Origin: Bacteroidota bacterium
Lineage (GTDB): Bacteria; Bacteroidota; Bacteroidia; Chitinophagales; Chitinophagaceae
Reading direction: 5' to 3'
Length of the DNA stretch: 37,262 nt
NCBI GenBank assembly: GCA_018971025.1
Contig: JAGWVE010000014.1
Location: forward strand, 1-37,262
Under the pieces are notes generated by a model. The model worked only from the letters and a program-made list of their open reading frames with translations. It was not told the DNA's origin and did no database searches. Shown here one piece after another: positions 23,852 through 32,063 of the stretch (the stretch's first letter is position 1; each line of letters starts with the position of its first letter). Both the position numbers and the translations under genes were made by a program.

Positions 23852-26800
23852 ATGGAGCAAAAAAAGTACTGGCAAAGTTTTGGAGAAAAGAATCAGTCTG
23901 CTGCTTATAATCAAGACGTAAAAGATGAGTTCAAAGAAGAGCTTCCTTTTGTTGAAGACGAAAGCAAAAGTTTTCTCGAAACTGCTGCACCCCGCAGAGA
24001 CTTTTTAAAATATGTAGGTTTTAGTACTGCAGCAGCCGCTGTTGCAGCAAGCTGTGAAATGCCTATTAAAAAAGCCATTCCGTTTGCAAACAAACCAGAA
24101 GATATCGTACCTGGTATTGCAAATTATTATGCAACTACATACGTACAAGATGGTGATGTAGTAAGCGTTGTAGCTAAAGTACGCGATGGTCGTCCAATTA
24201 AAATTGAGGGTAATGATTTAAGCCCTGTAACCAAAGGTGGTACGTCTGCACGTGTGCAAGCATCTGTATTAGATTTATATGATACTGCACGTTTACGTTT
24301 CCCAACCATCGATGGTAAAGAAGTAACTTTTGAAGCTGCTGATAAAGCGGTTGCTGCTGCTATGGGTGGTAATGTGGTGGTGGTTTCAAGTACCATTACT
24401 TCTCCAACAAGCAAAGAAGTAATTGCACAATTTTTAGCAAAATATCCGGGTAGTAAACACGTTACCTATGACGCTGTTTCTTATAGTGCTTTAATTGAAG
24501 CAAATACTGCAACAAATGGTGTTGCTGCAATTCCTGATTACCATTTCGAAAATGCAAAAGCGATTGTGAGCTTAGGTGCCGATTTCTTAGGTACTTGGTT
24601 AAGCCCTGTTGCATTTTCTAAGCAATATGCTGCTGGTAAAAAAATCAACGAAAAAAATCCTAGCATGAGTAAGCACATACACTTCGAAAGTGTAGCGAGT
24701 CTTACAGGTTCAAATGCGGATGAAAAATATTTACACCGTCCTTCAGAAACAGGCGCTATTGCAGCTGCTTTATTAAGCGCTGTAACGGGTGGATCTGTAA
24801 CTGGTATTTCGGATGCTACGCTTAAAGCGGGTATTCAAAATGCGGCTAAAGCTTTAGTAGAAAATAAAGGCGCTGCGCTTGTAGTAGCTGGTAGCAATGA
24901 TGTAAATGTTCAAATCATTGTTAACGCTATTAATAATGCGGTGGGTGCTGGTGGTTCTACCATTAACTGGGCTGCACGCAACAATACACGTGCTGGTGTT
25001 GATGCAAATTTTGTTCAACTTGTTAAAGACATGAACGCAGGTAGCGTTGGTACTTTAATTTTAGTTGGCGCAAACCCTGCATATTCTTGGCATGATGCTG
25101 CTGGTTTTACAGCAGGTCTTGCAAAAGTTAAAACAACCATTTCTTTTGCTACCAAGCAAGACGAAACAGCAGTGCTTTGTAAGTTTGTTTTACCGGATCA
25201 TCATTACCTAGAAAGTTGGGGTGATGCAGAAGCGATTTCTGGAAACGTTTCATTTATTCAACCTACTATTTATCCTTTATTTAAAACACGTCAGTGGCAA
25301 GACAGCTTATTAAAATGGAGTGGTAACACTTCAGATTATTTAGCTTACTTAAAAAGCTACTGGTCAACTAAACTAGGTGGAGACGCTGGTTGGGATAAAG
25401 CATTACAAGATGGCGTATTAGCTACAACTCCTGCTGCTTTTAGTGCGGGAAGTTTTTCTAGTGCAGCGGTTGCAAACGCAGTATCTGCAGCAACTTCAGC
25501 TAAAAAAGGTGGTGCTATTGAGCTTGTATTGTATGAAAAAGTTGGTATCGGTGCTGGTCAAGGCGCTTCTAACCCATGGTTACAAGAATTACCAGATCCA
25601 GTAACACGTGCAACTTGGGACAACTATGTAATTGTTTCTCCTGCTCTTGCAAGAACATTATTAAAAATTGATTTAAATAACGGCGGTCAAGCAGATGCGT
25701 ACGAAGTAAATCCTCCAAAGCCAGTTGTAAAAGTTACAGTAGGTGGAAAGAGTATCGAACTTCCTGCACTCATTATTCCGGGTACACACCCTGAAACCAT
25801 TGGTATTGCAGTGGGTTACGGCCGTTCAGAAAATATTGGTAAAGCAGCAAATGGCGTTGGTAAAAATGCTTTTGCTTTAGCTTCTTTACAAGGTAACAAT
25901 GTTTCTTTCACCAATTCAAGTGTTGAAATTGTTGCAACTGGCGAAAAATATCCAGTAGCATTAACGCAAACACATAGCCGTTACGATACCGCACAAGGTA
26001 ACCGTACCGAGGTAATGAAAGAGTTAACACTTGCCGAGTACAAACATCATCCAACAGAAATTCGTGAAGAGCGTGCCGACGAATTAAGAGGTCAAATTTC
26101 TGGTGGTGAAAAATTAAACGACGAAGAAGTTCTTCAAAAATTTGAAGGTGCGGGAACAATTTATCCTGTATACGATAGACCAGGTATCAAATGGGGTATG
26201 AGCGTTGACTTAAATGCTTGTACAGGTTGTGGTGCTTGTGTGGTTGCATGTAATGCAGAAAACAACGTTTCAGTTGTTGGTAAACCAGAAGTACTTCGTG
26301 GTCATGAAATGCATTGGTTACGTATTGACCGTTATTACAGCGGTGATATGGACAATCCAAATGTAGTATTCCAACCACTCATGTGTCAACATTGTGACAA
26401 CGCTCCTTGTGAAAACGTTTGTCCTGTTGCTGCAACCAACCATAGCTCAGAAGGTTTAAACCAAATGACTTATAACAGATGTATTGGTACACGTTATTGC
26501 GCAAATAACTGTCCTTATAAAGTACGTCGTTTTAACTGGGCAGATTACACAGGTGCAGATAGCTTTGGTGACAACCAAACAGGACACGTAAACGATGTGG
26601 TATTAAACATGGGTGATGATCTTACACGCATGGTATTAAACCCAGACGTTACTGTTCGTTCTCGTGGTGTAATTGAAAAATGTTCTTTCTGCGTTCAACG
26701 TTTACAAGAAGGAAAATTAAAAGCGAAAAAAGATTCTCGTCCTTTAGAAGATACAGATGTAAAAGTTGCTTGTCAACAAGCTTGTCCTACAGAAGCAATT

Positions 26801-26968
26801 ACTTTTGGTAATGCAAATAGCAAGCATTCTGCCATCACTAAAGTACGTTTAGACAATCCTAATCGTAGCTTCTATGTACTAGAGCAGTTACACGTTTTAC
26901 CTGGCGTTACTTACTTAGCTAAAGTGCGTAACTCAGATGAAAAAGAAGTAGAAGAGAAAAAAGCATAA
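23852..26968 (+). CDS. actB: Alternative complex III subunit ActB, iron-sulfur/molybdopterin-like protein
   Basis: This 1038-residue protein has a twin-arginine motif (RRDFLKY, Arg48-49) followed by a lipobox-like Cys68 (AAVAASC), so it may be a Tat-exported lipoprotein. Residues of about 90-740 resemble a molybdopterin oxidoreductase fold, which in this complex carries no cofactor. The C-terminal ferredoxin-like part has 15 clustered cysteines: 790, 793, 796, 800; 845, 848, 853, 857; 877, 883, 887; 944, 947; 974, 978. Fifteen fits three [4Fe-4S] clusters plus one [3Fe-4S] cluster, as known for ActB. It passes electrons from the membrane quinol site towards ActA. actC follows after 24 bases. 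Confidence 0.95.
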   Translation: MEQKKYWQSFGEKNQSAAYNQDVKDEFKEELPFVEDESKSFLETAAPRRDFLKYVGFSTAAAAVAASCEMPIKKAIPFANKPEDIVPGIANYYATTYVQDGDVVSVVAKVRDGRPIKIEGNDLSPVTKGGTSARVQASVLDLYDTARLRFPTIDGKEVTFEAADKAVAAAMGGNVVVVSSTITSPTSKEVIAQFLAKYPGSKHVTYDAVSYSALIEANTATNGVAAIPDYHFENAKAIVSLGADFLGTWLSPVAFSKQYAAGKKINEKNPSMSKHIHFESVASLTGSNADEKYLHRPSETGAIAAALLSAVTGGSVTGISDATLKAGIQNAAKALVENKGAALVVAGSNDVNVQIIVNAINNAVGAGGSTINWAARNNTRAGVDANFVQLVKDMNAGSVGTLILVGANPAYSWHDAAGFTAGLAKVKTTISFATKQDETAVLCKFVLPDHHYLESWGDAEAISGNVSFIQPTIYPLFKTRQWQDSLLKWSGNTSDYLAYLKSYWSTKLGGDAGWDKALQDGVLATTPAAFSAGSFSSAAVANAVSAATSAKKGGAIELVLYEKVGIGAGQGASNPWLQELPDPVTRATWDNYVIVSPALARTLLKIDLNNGGQADAYEVNPPKPVVKVTVGGKSIELPALIIPGTHPETIGIAVGYGRSENIGKAANGVGKNAFALASLQGNNVSFTNSSVEIVATGEKYPVALTQTHSRYDTAQGNRTEVMKELTLAEYKHHPTEIREERADELRGQISGGEKLNDEEVLQKFEGAGTIYPVYDRPGIKWGMSVDLNACTGCGACVVACNAENNVSVVGKPEVLRGHEMHWLRIDRYYSGDMDNPNVVFQPLMCQHCDNAPCENVCPVAATNHSSEGLNQMTYNRCIGTRYCANNCPYKVRRFNWADYTGADSFGDNQTGHVNDVVLNMGDDLTRMVLNPDVTVRSRGVIEKCSFCVQRLQEGKLKAKKDSRPLEDTDVKVACQQACPTEAITFGNANSKHSAITKVRLDNPNRSFYVLEQLHVLPGVTYLAKVRNSDEKEVEEKKA

Positions 26969-26992
26969 TTAAAATAATTGAAATAGAATAAG

Positions 26993-28438
26993 ATGCATTT
27001 AAAGTACGAATCACAACTTAGGGAACCATTGGTTAGTGGTAATAAAAATTACCGCCAAGTAACCGAAGATATTGTTCGCCCTATCGAAGCCAAGCCAACA
27101 AGGTTATGGTATGTCGGATTCTTCATTGCTGTTGCGCTTTTATTATTTGGTGTGTACAGCGTTTACCGTGAGGTAACTTATGGTATTGGAGAGTGGAACT
27201 TGAACAAAACAGTGGGTTGGGGATGGGATATCACCAACTTCGTATGGTGGGTAGGTATCGGTCACGCGGGTACCCTTATCTCAGCAATCTTACTATTATT
27301 CCGTCAAGGATGGAGAACAGGTGTAAACCGTGCTGCAGAAGCGATGACTATCTTCGCCGTAATGTGTGCGGGTCAGTTCCCTATCTTCCACATGGGTCGT
27401 GTTTGGATGGCATTCTTTGTACTTCCTTACCCTAACACACGTGGTCCATTATGGGTGAATTTTAACTCACCACTTTTATGGGACGTATTTGCGATCTCTA
27501 CTTATTTCACTGTATCATTATTATTCTGGTATTCTGGATTGATTCCGGATTTTGCAACCGTTCGTGATAGAGCTTTCACAAAATTACGTAAGCGTTTATA
27601 TGGCCTTGCTTCATTTGGTTGGACAGGTTCTACCAAGCACTGGCAGCGTCACGAGAGTTTATCTTTAGTACTTGCAGGTTTATCTACACCACTTGTATTA
27701 TCGGTACACACGATTGTATCTTTTGACTTCGCAACTTCTGTAATTCCTGGTTGGCATACAACCATCTTCCCTCCGTATTTCGTTGCGGGTGCGATCTTCT
27801 CTGGTTTTGCGATGGTGCAAACCCTGATGATCATTGTACGTAAGGTATTTGCAATGGAAGATTATGTAACCCTTGGTCACATCGAAGCGATGAATAAAGT
27901 AATTGTACTTACAGGTTCTATTGTAGGTATCGCTTACTTAACAGAATTATTTATGGGTTGGTACTCTCAAAATAAATTTGAAGGTTATACTTTCTGGTAT
28001 TCTCGTGCTTATTTATTTAGCCCTTATGGATGGAGTTACTGGGGTATGATGGCTTGTAACGTATTAAGCCCTCAAATTTTCTGGTCTCGCAAAATGAGAA
28101 GAAATGTTTTTGTAACATTCTTCATGAGTATCATCGTTAACATTGGTATGTGGTTTGAACGTTTCGTAATTATCGTTACGTCTTTATATAGAGATTATTT
28201 ACCGTCTAGCTGGTCTGTGTATTACAGTCCTACTATTTGGGAAATGGGCTTCTATGCAGGAACCTTCGGATTGTTCTTTACATGTTTCTTCTTATTTGCT
28301 AAATACTTCCCAGTAATTGCAATTGCAGAAATTAAATATGTATTAAAAACAACCGGCGATGGTTACAAAGATCAAATGAGTGCGATTGAAGCGCAACCAT
28401 TAGAAGCATTTGTTAAAGATCAAACCCATCATCACTAA
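26993..28438 (+). CDS. actC: Alternative complex III subunit ActC, NrfD-like quinol-binding membrane protein
   Basis: The 481-residue protein is a polytopic membrane protein with about ten helices, for example WYVGFFIAVALLLFGVYSV, NFVWWVGIGHAGTLISAILLLF and FYAGTFGLFFTCFFLFAKYF. It belongs to the NrfD/PsrC family; the segment FVWWVGIGHAG and the helix end MGRVWMAFFVLPYPNTRG are typical of ActC. ActC holds the quinol-oxidation site in the characterised complexes and may form part of a proton path. The C-terminus ends in THHH. It sits between actB and actD with short gaps. Confidence 0.95.
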   Translation: MHLKYESQLREPLVSGNKNYRQVTEDIVRPIEAKPTRLWYVGFFIAVALLLFGVYSVYREVTYGIGEWNLNKTVGWGWDITNFVWWVGIGHAGTLISAILLLFRQGWRTGVNRAAEAMTIFAVMCAGQFPIFHMGRVWMAFFVLPYPNTRGPLWVNFNSPLLWDVFAISTYFTVSLLFWYSGLIPDFATVRDRAFTKLRKRLYGLASFGWTGSTKHWQRHESLSLVLAGLSTPLVLSVHTIVSFDFATSVIPGWHTTIFPPYFVAGAIFSGFAMVQTLMIIVRKVFAMEDYVTLGHIEAMNKVIVLTGSIVGIAYLTELFMGWYSQNKFEGYTFWYSRAYLFSPYGWSYWGMMACNVLSPQIFWSRKMRRNVFVTFFMSIIVNIGMWFERFVIIVTSLYRDYLPSSWSVYYSPTIWEMGFYAGTFGLFFTCFFLFAKYFPVIAIAEIKYVLKTTGDGYKDQMSAIEAQPLEAFVKDQTHHH

Positions 28439-28472
28439 TCATTTACGTTGAACCAACGATAAAATAGAACAC

Positions 28473-29063
28473 ATGGCAAAAAAGAAATTTGTAGTAGGCT
28501 GTTTTGAGGATGAAGCGGTGCTTTTTCCAGCAGTAAAAAAAGTGCGTGCTGCAGGATATAAAATTCATGATGTGTACACGCCATTTGCGGTGCACGGTTT
28601 AGATCATGCAATGGGCTTAAGAGAAACAAGTCTTCACACAGCAGGTTTTATTTATGGTATTACAGGTACCACAACTGCCCTTAGTTGCATTAGCTGGATC
28701 CTTACAAAAGATTGGCCTTTAAACATTGGTGGTAAGCCACACTTTGCTTTACCAGCTTGGATTCCAATTATGTTTGAGTTAACAGTACTTTTTGCAGCGG
28801 TGGGTATGGTTCTTACTTTTTGCTACCTGTGTCAATTGGCACCTGGTGTTAAAAAACATCATTTTCATGCACGTGCTACCGACGATTTATTTGTAATGGC
28901 TATAGAGTGTACAGATACTACCAACACTGATGACTTACAAGCATTCTTACAAAGCAACGGCGCTATCGAATTAAGCGTTCAAGTTGCCGAAGAAGGCTGG
29001 TGGTTTGGTCGTTACGATAACGAAAATGTTCCTTTCCAAAACAAAGAAATTGTTGCAGCATAA
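28473..29063 (+). CDS. actD: Alternative complex III subunit ActD (DUF3341)
   Basis: The product is 196 residues and matches DUF3341: an N-terminal soluble part (FVVGCFEDEAVLFPAVKKVR, then YKIHDVYTPFAVHGLDHAMG) and two membrane helices (GFIYGITGTTTALSCISWIL and WIPIMFELTVLFAAVGMVLTF). The C-terminal region (DDLFVMAIECTDT) is soluble. It is a structural, cofactor-free subunit of alternative complex III. The gene lies 34 bases after actC and 19 bases before the actE start. Confidence 0.94.
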   Translation: MAKKKFVVGCFEDEAVLFPAVKKVRAAGYKIHDVYTPFAVHGLDHAMGLRETSLHTAGFIYGITGTTTALSCISWILTKDWPLNIGGKPHFALPAWIPIMFELTVLFAAVGMVLTFCYLCQLAPGVKKHHFHARATDDLFVMAIECTDTTNTDDLQAFLQSNGAIELSVQVAEEGWWFGRYDNENVPFQNKEIVAA

Positions 29064-29082
29064 ATTATTGAATAGAAATCCG

Positions 29083-29682
29083 ATGAAGAAATTATCTATC
29101 ATACTCGTTCTTGCCATCACTGCTATCATCAGCAGTTGTAATGGTGTTAAGCGTGAACCAGGTTCTGTGTATATGCCAGATATGGCCTACAGTCGTGCAT
29201 ACGAATCTTACGCAGACCATAGTAACCTCACCGAAAAAGGTATCAACTTCAACAATATGCCTGTTGCAGGTACTGTTGCTCGTGGAGTAGAAATGCCTTT
29301 TCATATCCAAAAAGATGTGCCAGGTGATACAACCAACTATTACGCTTCACGTGCCGTAAAAAATCCTATCGATTCTTTATCTGACACAGACGCAAAAGAA
29401 GCAGAACGTTTATACCTTATTAACTGTGGTATTTGTCATGGTAAAAATCTAGATGGCAATGGTCCATTATGGAAAAATGGAGATGGTCCTTATCCATCTG
29501 CACCAAAAAACTTGGTAGCTGATCCGATCGTTTCTGTAATGCCAGAAGGACAAATGTTTTATTCAGTTACTTATGGTAAAAACTTGATGGGTTCTTACGC
29601 ATCACAGTTAAGTCGCAAGCAACGTTGGATGGTGTTGAAGTATGTAAAAAACAAACAATTGGCTGCAAAAGCTGCTAAATAA
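29083..29682 (+). CDS. actE: Alternative complex III subunit ActE, monoheme cytochrome c lipoprotein
   Basis: I place the start at ATG 29083 (MKKLSIILVLAITAIISSC), which gives a lipobox cysteine at residue 19; a longer frame overlapping actD is rejected. The 199-residue protein has a single CxxCH (CGICH, Cys115) followed by GKNLDGNGPLW, and a likely axial methionine in MGSYASQ near residue 168. The N-terminal half (PDMAYSRAYESY) is typical of ActE. It is membrane-anchored on the periplasmic side and works with ActA in electron transfer to the oxidase. Confidence 0.93.
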   Translation: MKKLSIILVLAITAIISSCNGVKREPGSVYMPDMAYSRAYESYADHSNLTEKGINFNNMPVAGTVARGVEMPFHIQKDVPGDTTNYYASRAVKNPIDSLSDTDAKEAERLYLINCGICHGKNLDGNGPLWKNGDGPYPSAPKNLVADPIVSVMPEGQMFYSVTYGKNLMGSYASQLSRKQRWMVLKYVKNKQLAAKAAK

Positions 29683-29703
29683 AAATTTTTTAAAAGAGTA
29701 AAG

Positions 29704-30933
29704 ATGGCTTCTATCAAAATGCAATTTGAGGTACCTGCAAAGATGAAAACTTGGTCACTAGCATTAATTGCTGTTGGTCTAGTTGCTTTGGTAACAGGTT
29801 TAGTGACCAAAGGTTTTAGTGCAGATGAACATGAGCAAACTCAGTTTTGGGGAACACTTATGTACAACACTATTTTTTGGACATTGGTATGTAACGCTGC
29901 TATGTTTTTTATTGGCGTAACAACCATGGCAATGGGAGGTTTCCAACAATCATTCCGCAGGGTTCCTGAGGCAATCTCTACTATGGTGCCAATTTTTGGA
30001 GCCATCACATTTGCTGTTTTAATGTATGTAATTTTTGGTCACAAGCACCATATCTACCATTGGTTAGATACAGAAGCAGTGGCTAAAGACCCCATCTTAA
30101 AAGGCAAGTCTGGATTTTTAAATCCGGTATTCTTTGTAATCTGGACAACCCTTACCATTGGTTTATGGAGTTTGTTTGGATGGCGCATACGTAAGCTCAA
30201 CAACGAAGCCGATGGTGAGCCAATGACTGCAGAACAGGGCGCTACTTTTATTTATAAGAACACGGTGCGTGCCGCTACCTTTTTAGTGTGGTTTGGTTTA
30301 ACAGTAGGTTCTACCATTCCTTGGTTATGGATGATGAGTATTGATCCACATTGGTACTCTACTATGTATAGCTGGTACACATTTGCAAGTTCATTTGTGT
30401 CAGGTATGAGTCTTATTGCACTTTGGGTAATCTACCTAAAAAACAAAGGCTATTTAGAATTAACGACACAAGAACACTTACACGATATTGGTAAATTCAT
30501 GTTTGCGTTTTCTGTGTTTTGGACTTACTTATGGTTCTCTCAGTACATGCTTATTTGGTATGCAAATATTCCTGAAGAAACCATTTACTTTAAGCATAGA
30601 GTTCAAGGTCCTTACAAAGGCATCTTCTTCTTAAACCTTATTATTAATTTCTTGTGTCCACTTTTAATATTAATGAAGCGTTCTGCAAAAAGAAACTATA
30701 CCCTAGTAGCTTTTATGGCGGTATTAATTTTATTTGGTCACTGGATCGATTTCTACCAAATGGTAATGGGTTCTTTATCTAAAGAGCACGTAACACTTGG
30801 TTGGTTAGACTTTGGTATTTTAAGTTTATTTGTGGGTCTTATGATTTTCTTTGTAAGCCGTGCGCTAGCAAGCAAGCCGCTGATTCCTAAGAGTCATCCA
30901 TTCTTAAAAGAAAGTATCATACACCAAGTATAA
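29704..30933 (+). CDS. actF: Alternative complex III subunit ActF, membrane protein
   Basis: The 409-residue product is a polytopic membrane protein of about ten helices (for example WSLALIAVGLVALVTGLVT, FWTLVCNAAMFFIGVTTMAMG and YTLVAFMAVLILFGHWIDFYQ). It resembles ActC distantly, as ActF proteins do, and is named quinol:cytochrome c oxidoreductase subunit in relatives. Position after actE completes the order ABCDEF. The C-terminal RALASKPLIPKSHPFLKESI is soluble. The gene begins 21 bases after actE, and the oxidase genes follow after 45 bases. Confidence 0.93.
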   Translation: MASIKMQFEVPAKMKTWSLALIAVGLVALVTGLVTKGFSADEHEQTQFWGTLMYNTIFWTLVCNAAMFFIGVTTMAMGGFQQSFRRVPEAISTMVPIFGAITFAVLMYVIFGHKHHIYHWLDTEAVAKDPILKGKSGFLNPVFFVIWTTLTIGLWSLFGWRIRKLNNEADGEPMTAEQGATFIYKNTVRAATFLVWFGLTVGSTIPWLWMMSIDPHWYSTMYSWYTFASSFVSGMSLIALWVIYLKNKGYLELTTQEHLHDIGKFMFAFSVFWTYLWFSQYMLIWYANIPEETIYFKHRVQGPYKGIFFLNLIINFLCPLLILMKRSAKRNYTLVAFMAVLILFGHWIDFYQMVMGSLSKEHVTLGWLDFGILSLFVGLMIFFVSRALASKPLIPKSHPFLKESIIHQV

Positions 30934-30978
30934 TTATTTAGACGATTAATATTAGAATCAATTAAATATTGATAGCAC

Positions 30979-32016
30979 ATGACAATGTTTTTAACCATAG
31001 CCGTAGTAGTTCTCATTTTCGTAGTCATTTTTCAGATTGCAAAAGCGAGCGAATATGTATCTGTATTGAAAGGCGAAGAAGTAAGTCGCAAACAAAACAA
31101 TAAAATCAATGGATTTTTGATGGTTGTTTTTTTGGTCTTGGGTTTAGTAGGTGTTTGGTATTGCAACAATTTGTTGTTTGACAAAACATTACTAGCACAT
31201 GATGCTGCGAGTGTAGAAGGAGCCAGAGTAGATAGTATGTTGTGGGTAACACTTGCCGTAACAGGTATCGTGTTTATCGCTACACAAATCATCTTATTTG
31301 TGTTTGCTTATAAATACCAAGAAGATACAAACCGCAAAGTGGTATTTTTTGCACACAGTACTAAACTTGAATTAATCTGGACCGTAATACCAGCTATCGC
31401 TTTAACAGTGCTTGTTGTTATTGGTCTTCGTAACTGGTTCTTATTTACCGGTGAGCCTCCAAAAAATGCAATGGTTGTAGAAGTAACCGGAAAGCAGTTT
31501 GGTTGGATTTATCGTTATCCAGGAAAAGATGGTTCTTTTGGTAAAAAATATTTCAAAAATATTGACAACGCTAGCAATAGCTTAGGACTTATTTGGGATG
31601 ATGAATTAGCGCACGACGACATCGTAATGGAACAAACCGTATACTTAGTAAAAGGTAAGCCTGTTAAATTTGTACTCGGTTCTCGTGATGTAATTCATGA
31701 CGTAGGTTTATCTCAGTTCAGATTAAAAATGGACGCCGTTCCTGGTATCCCAACAACGATGTGGTTTACACCAAAATATACCACTAAAGAAATGAAGGAA
31801 ATTACCGGTAATCCAAATTTCCAATACGAGATTTCTTGCGATCAAATGTGTGGTAATGGACACTACTCTATGAAAGGTGTTATTGAGGTGGTTGACCAAG
31901 AAGAATTTGATGCAATCATGGCTAAACAAAAGCCATACTACTATACTGCATTTCCTGAAAAAGATCCTAGCGCTGTAGCAGATACAACAGTGGTAGCAGC
32001 AGCAGTAGTTAAATAA
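30979..32016 (+). CDS. coxB: Cytochrome c oxidase subunit II with CuA site
   Basis: The 345-residue protein has four hydrophobic segments (about 1-20, 45-63, 88-112 and 131-151); the last two are the canonical pair and the first two are an N-terminal extension. The periplasmic cupredoxin domain keeps the CuA ligands: His240 (VIHDV), Cys287, Cys291 and His295 with Met298 in CDQMCGNGHYSM. The glutamate normally between the cysteines is glutamine here, where the backbone carbonyl is the ligand, so function should be kept. No fused cytochrome c domain is present; electrons would come from complex III hemes. The tail is Val/Ala-rich. Confidence 0.95.
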   Translation: MTMFLTIAVVVLIFVVIFQIAKASEYVSVLKGEEVSRKQNNKINGFLMVVFLVLGLVGVWYCNNLLFDKTLLAHDAASVEGARVDSMLWVTLAVTGIVFIATQIILFVFAYKYQEDTNRKVVFFAHSTKLELIWTVIPAIALTVLVVIGLRNWFLFTGEPPKNAMVVEVTGKQFGWIYRYPGKDGSFGKKYFKNIDNASNSLGLIWDDELAHDDIVMEQTVYLVKGKPVKFVLGSRDVIHDVGLSQFRLKMDAVPGIPTTMWFTPKYTTKEMKEITGNPNFQYEISCDQMCGNGHYSMKGVIEVVDQEEFDAIMAKQKPYYYTAFPEKDPSAVADTTVVAAAVVK

Positions 32017-32063
32017 TTAATTAGACAAACAAACAACGAATTAACTTTTTTAAATAAATCGGT

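Noticed and set aside
23911-24414. Minus-strand ORFs inside actB and in other long genes
   Set aside because: They are shadows of strongly supported genes, without recognisable domains or starts.
28984-29082. Start of actE inside actD
   Set aside because: It would place 33 residues before the lipoprotein signal peptide and lipobox.
31837-31872. Defective CuA site, since Gln replaces the usual Glu between the cysteines
   Set aside because: That residue binds copper through its backbone carbonyl; both Cys, both His and the Met remain.
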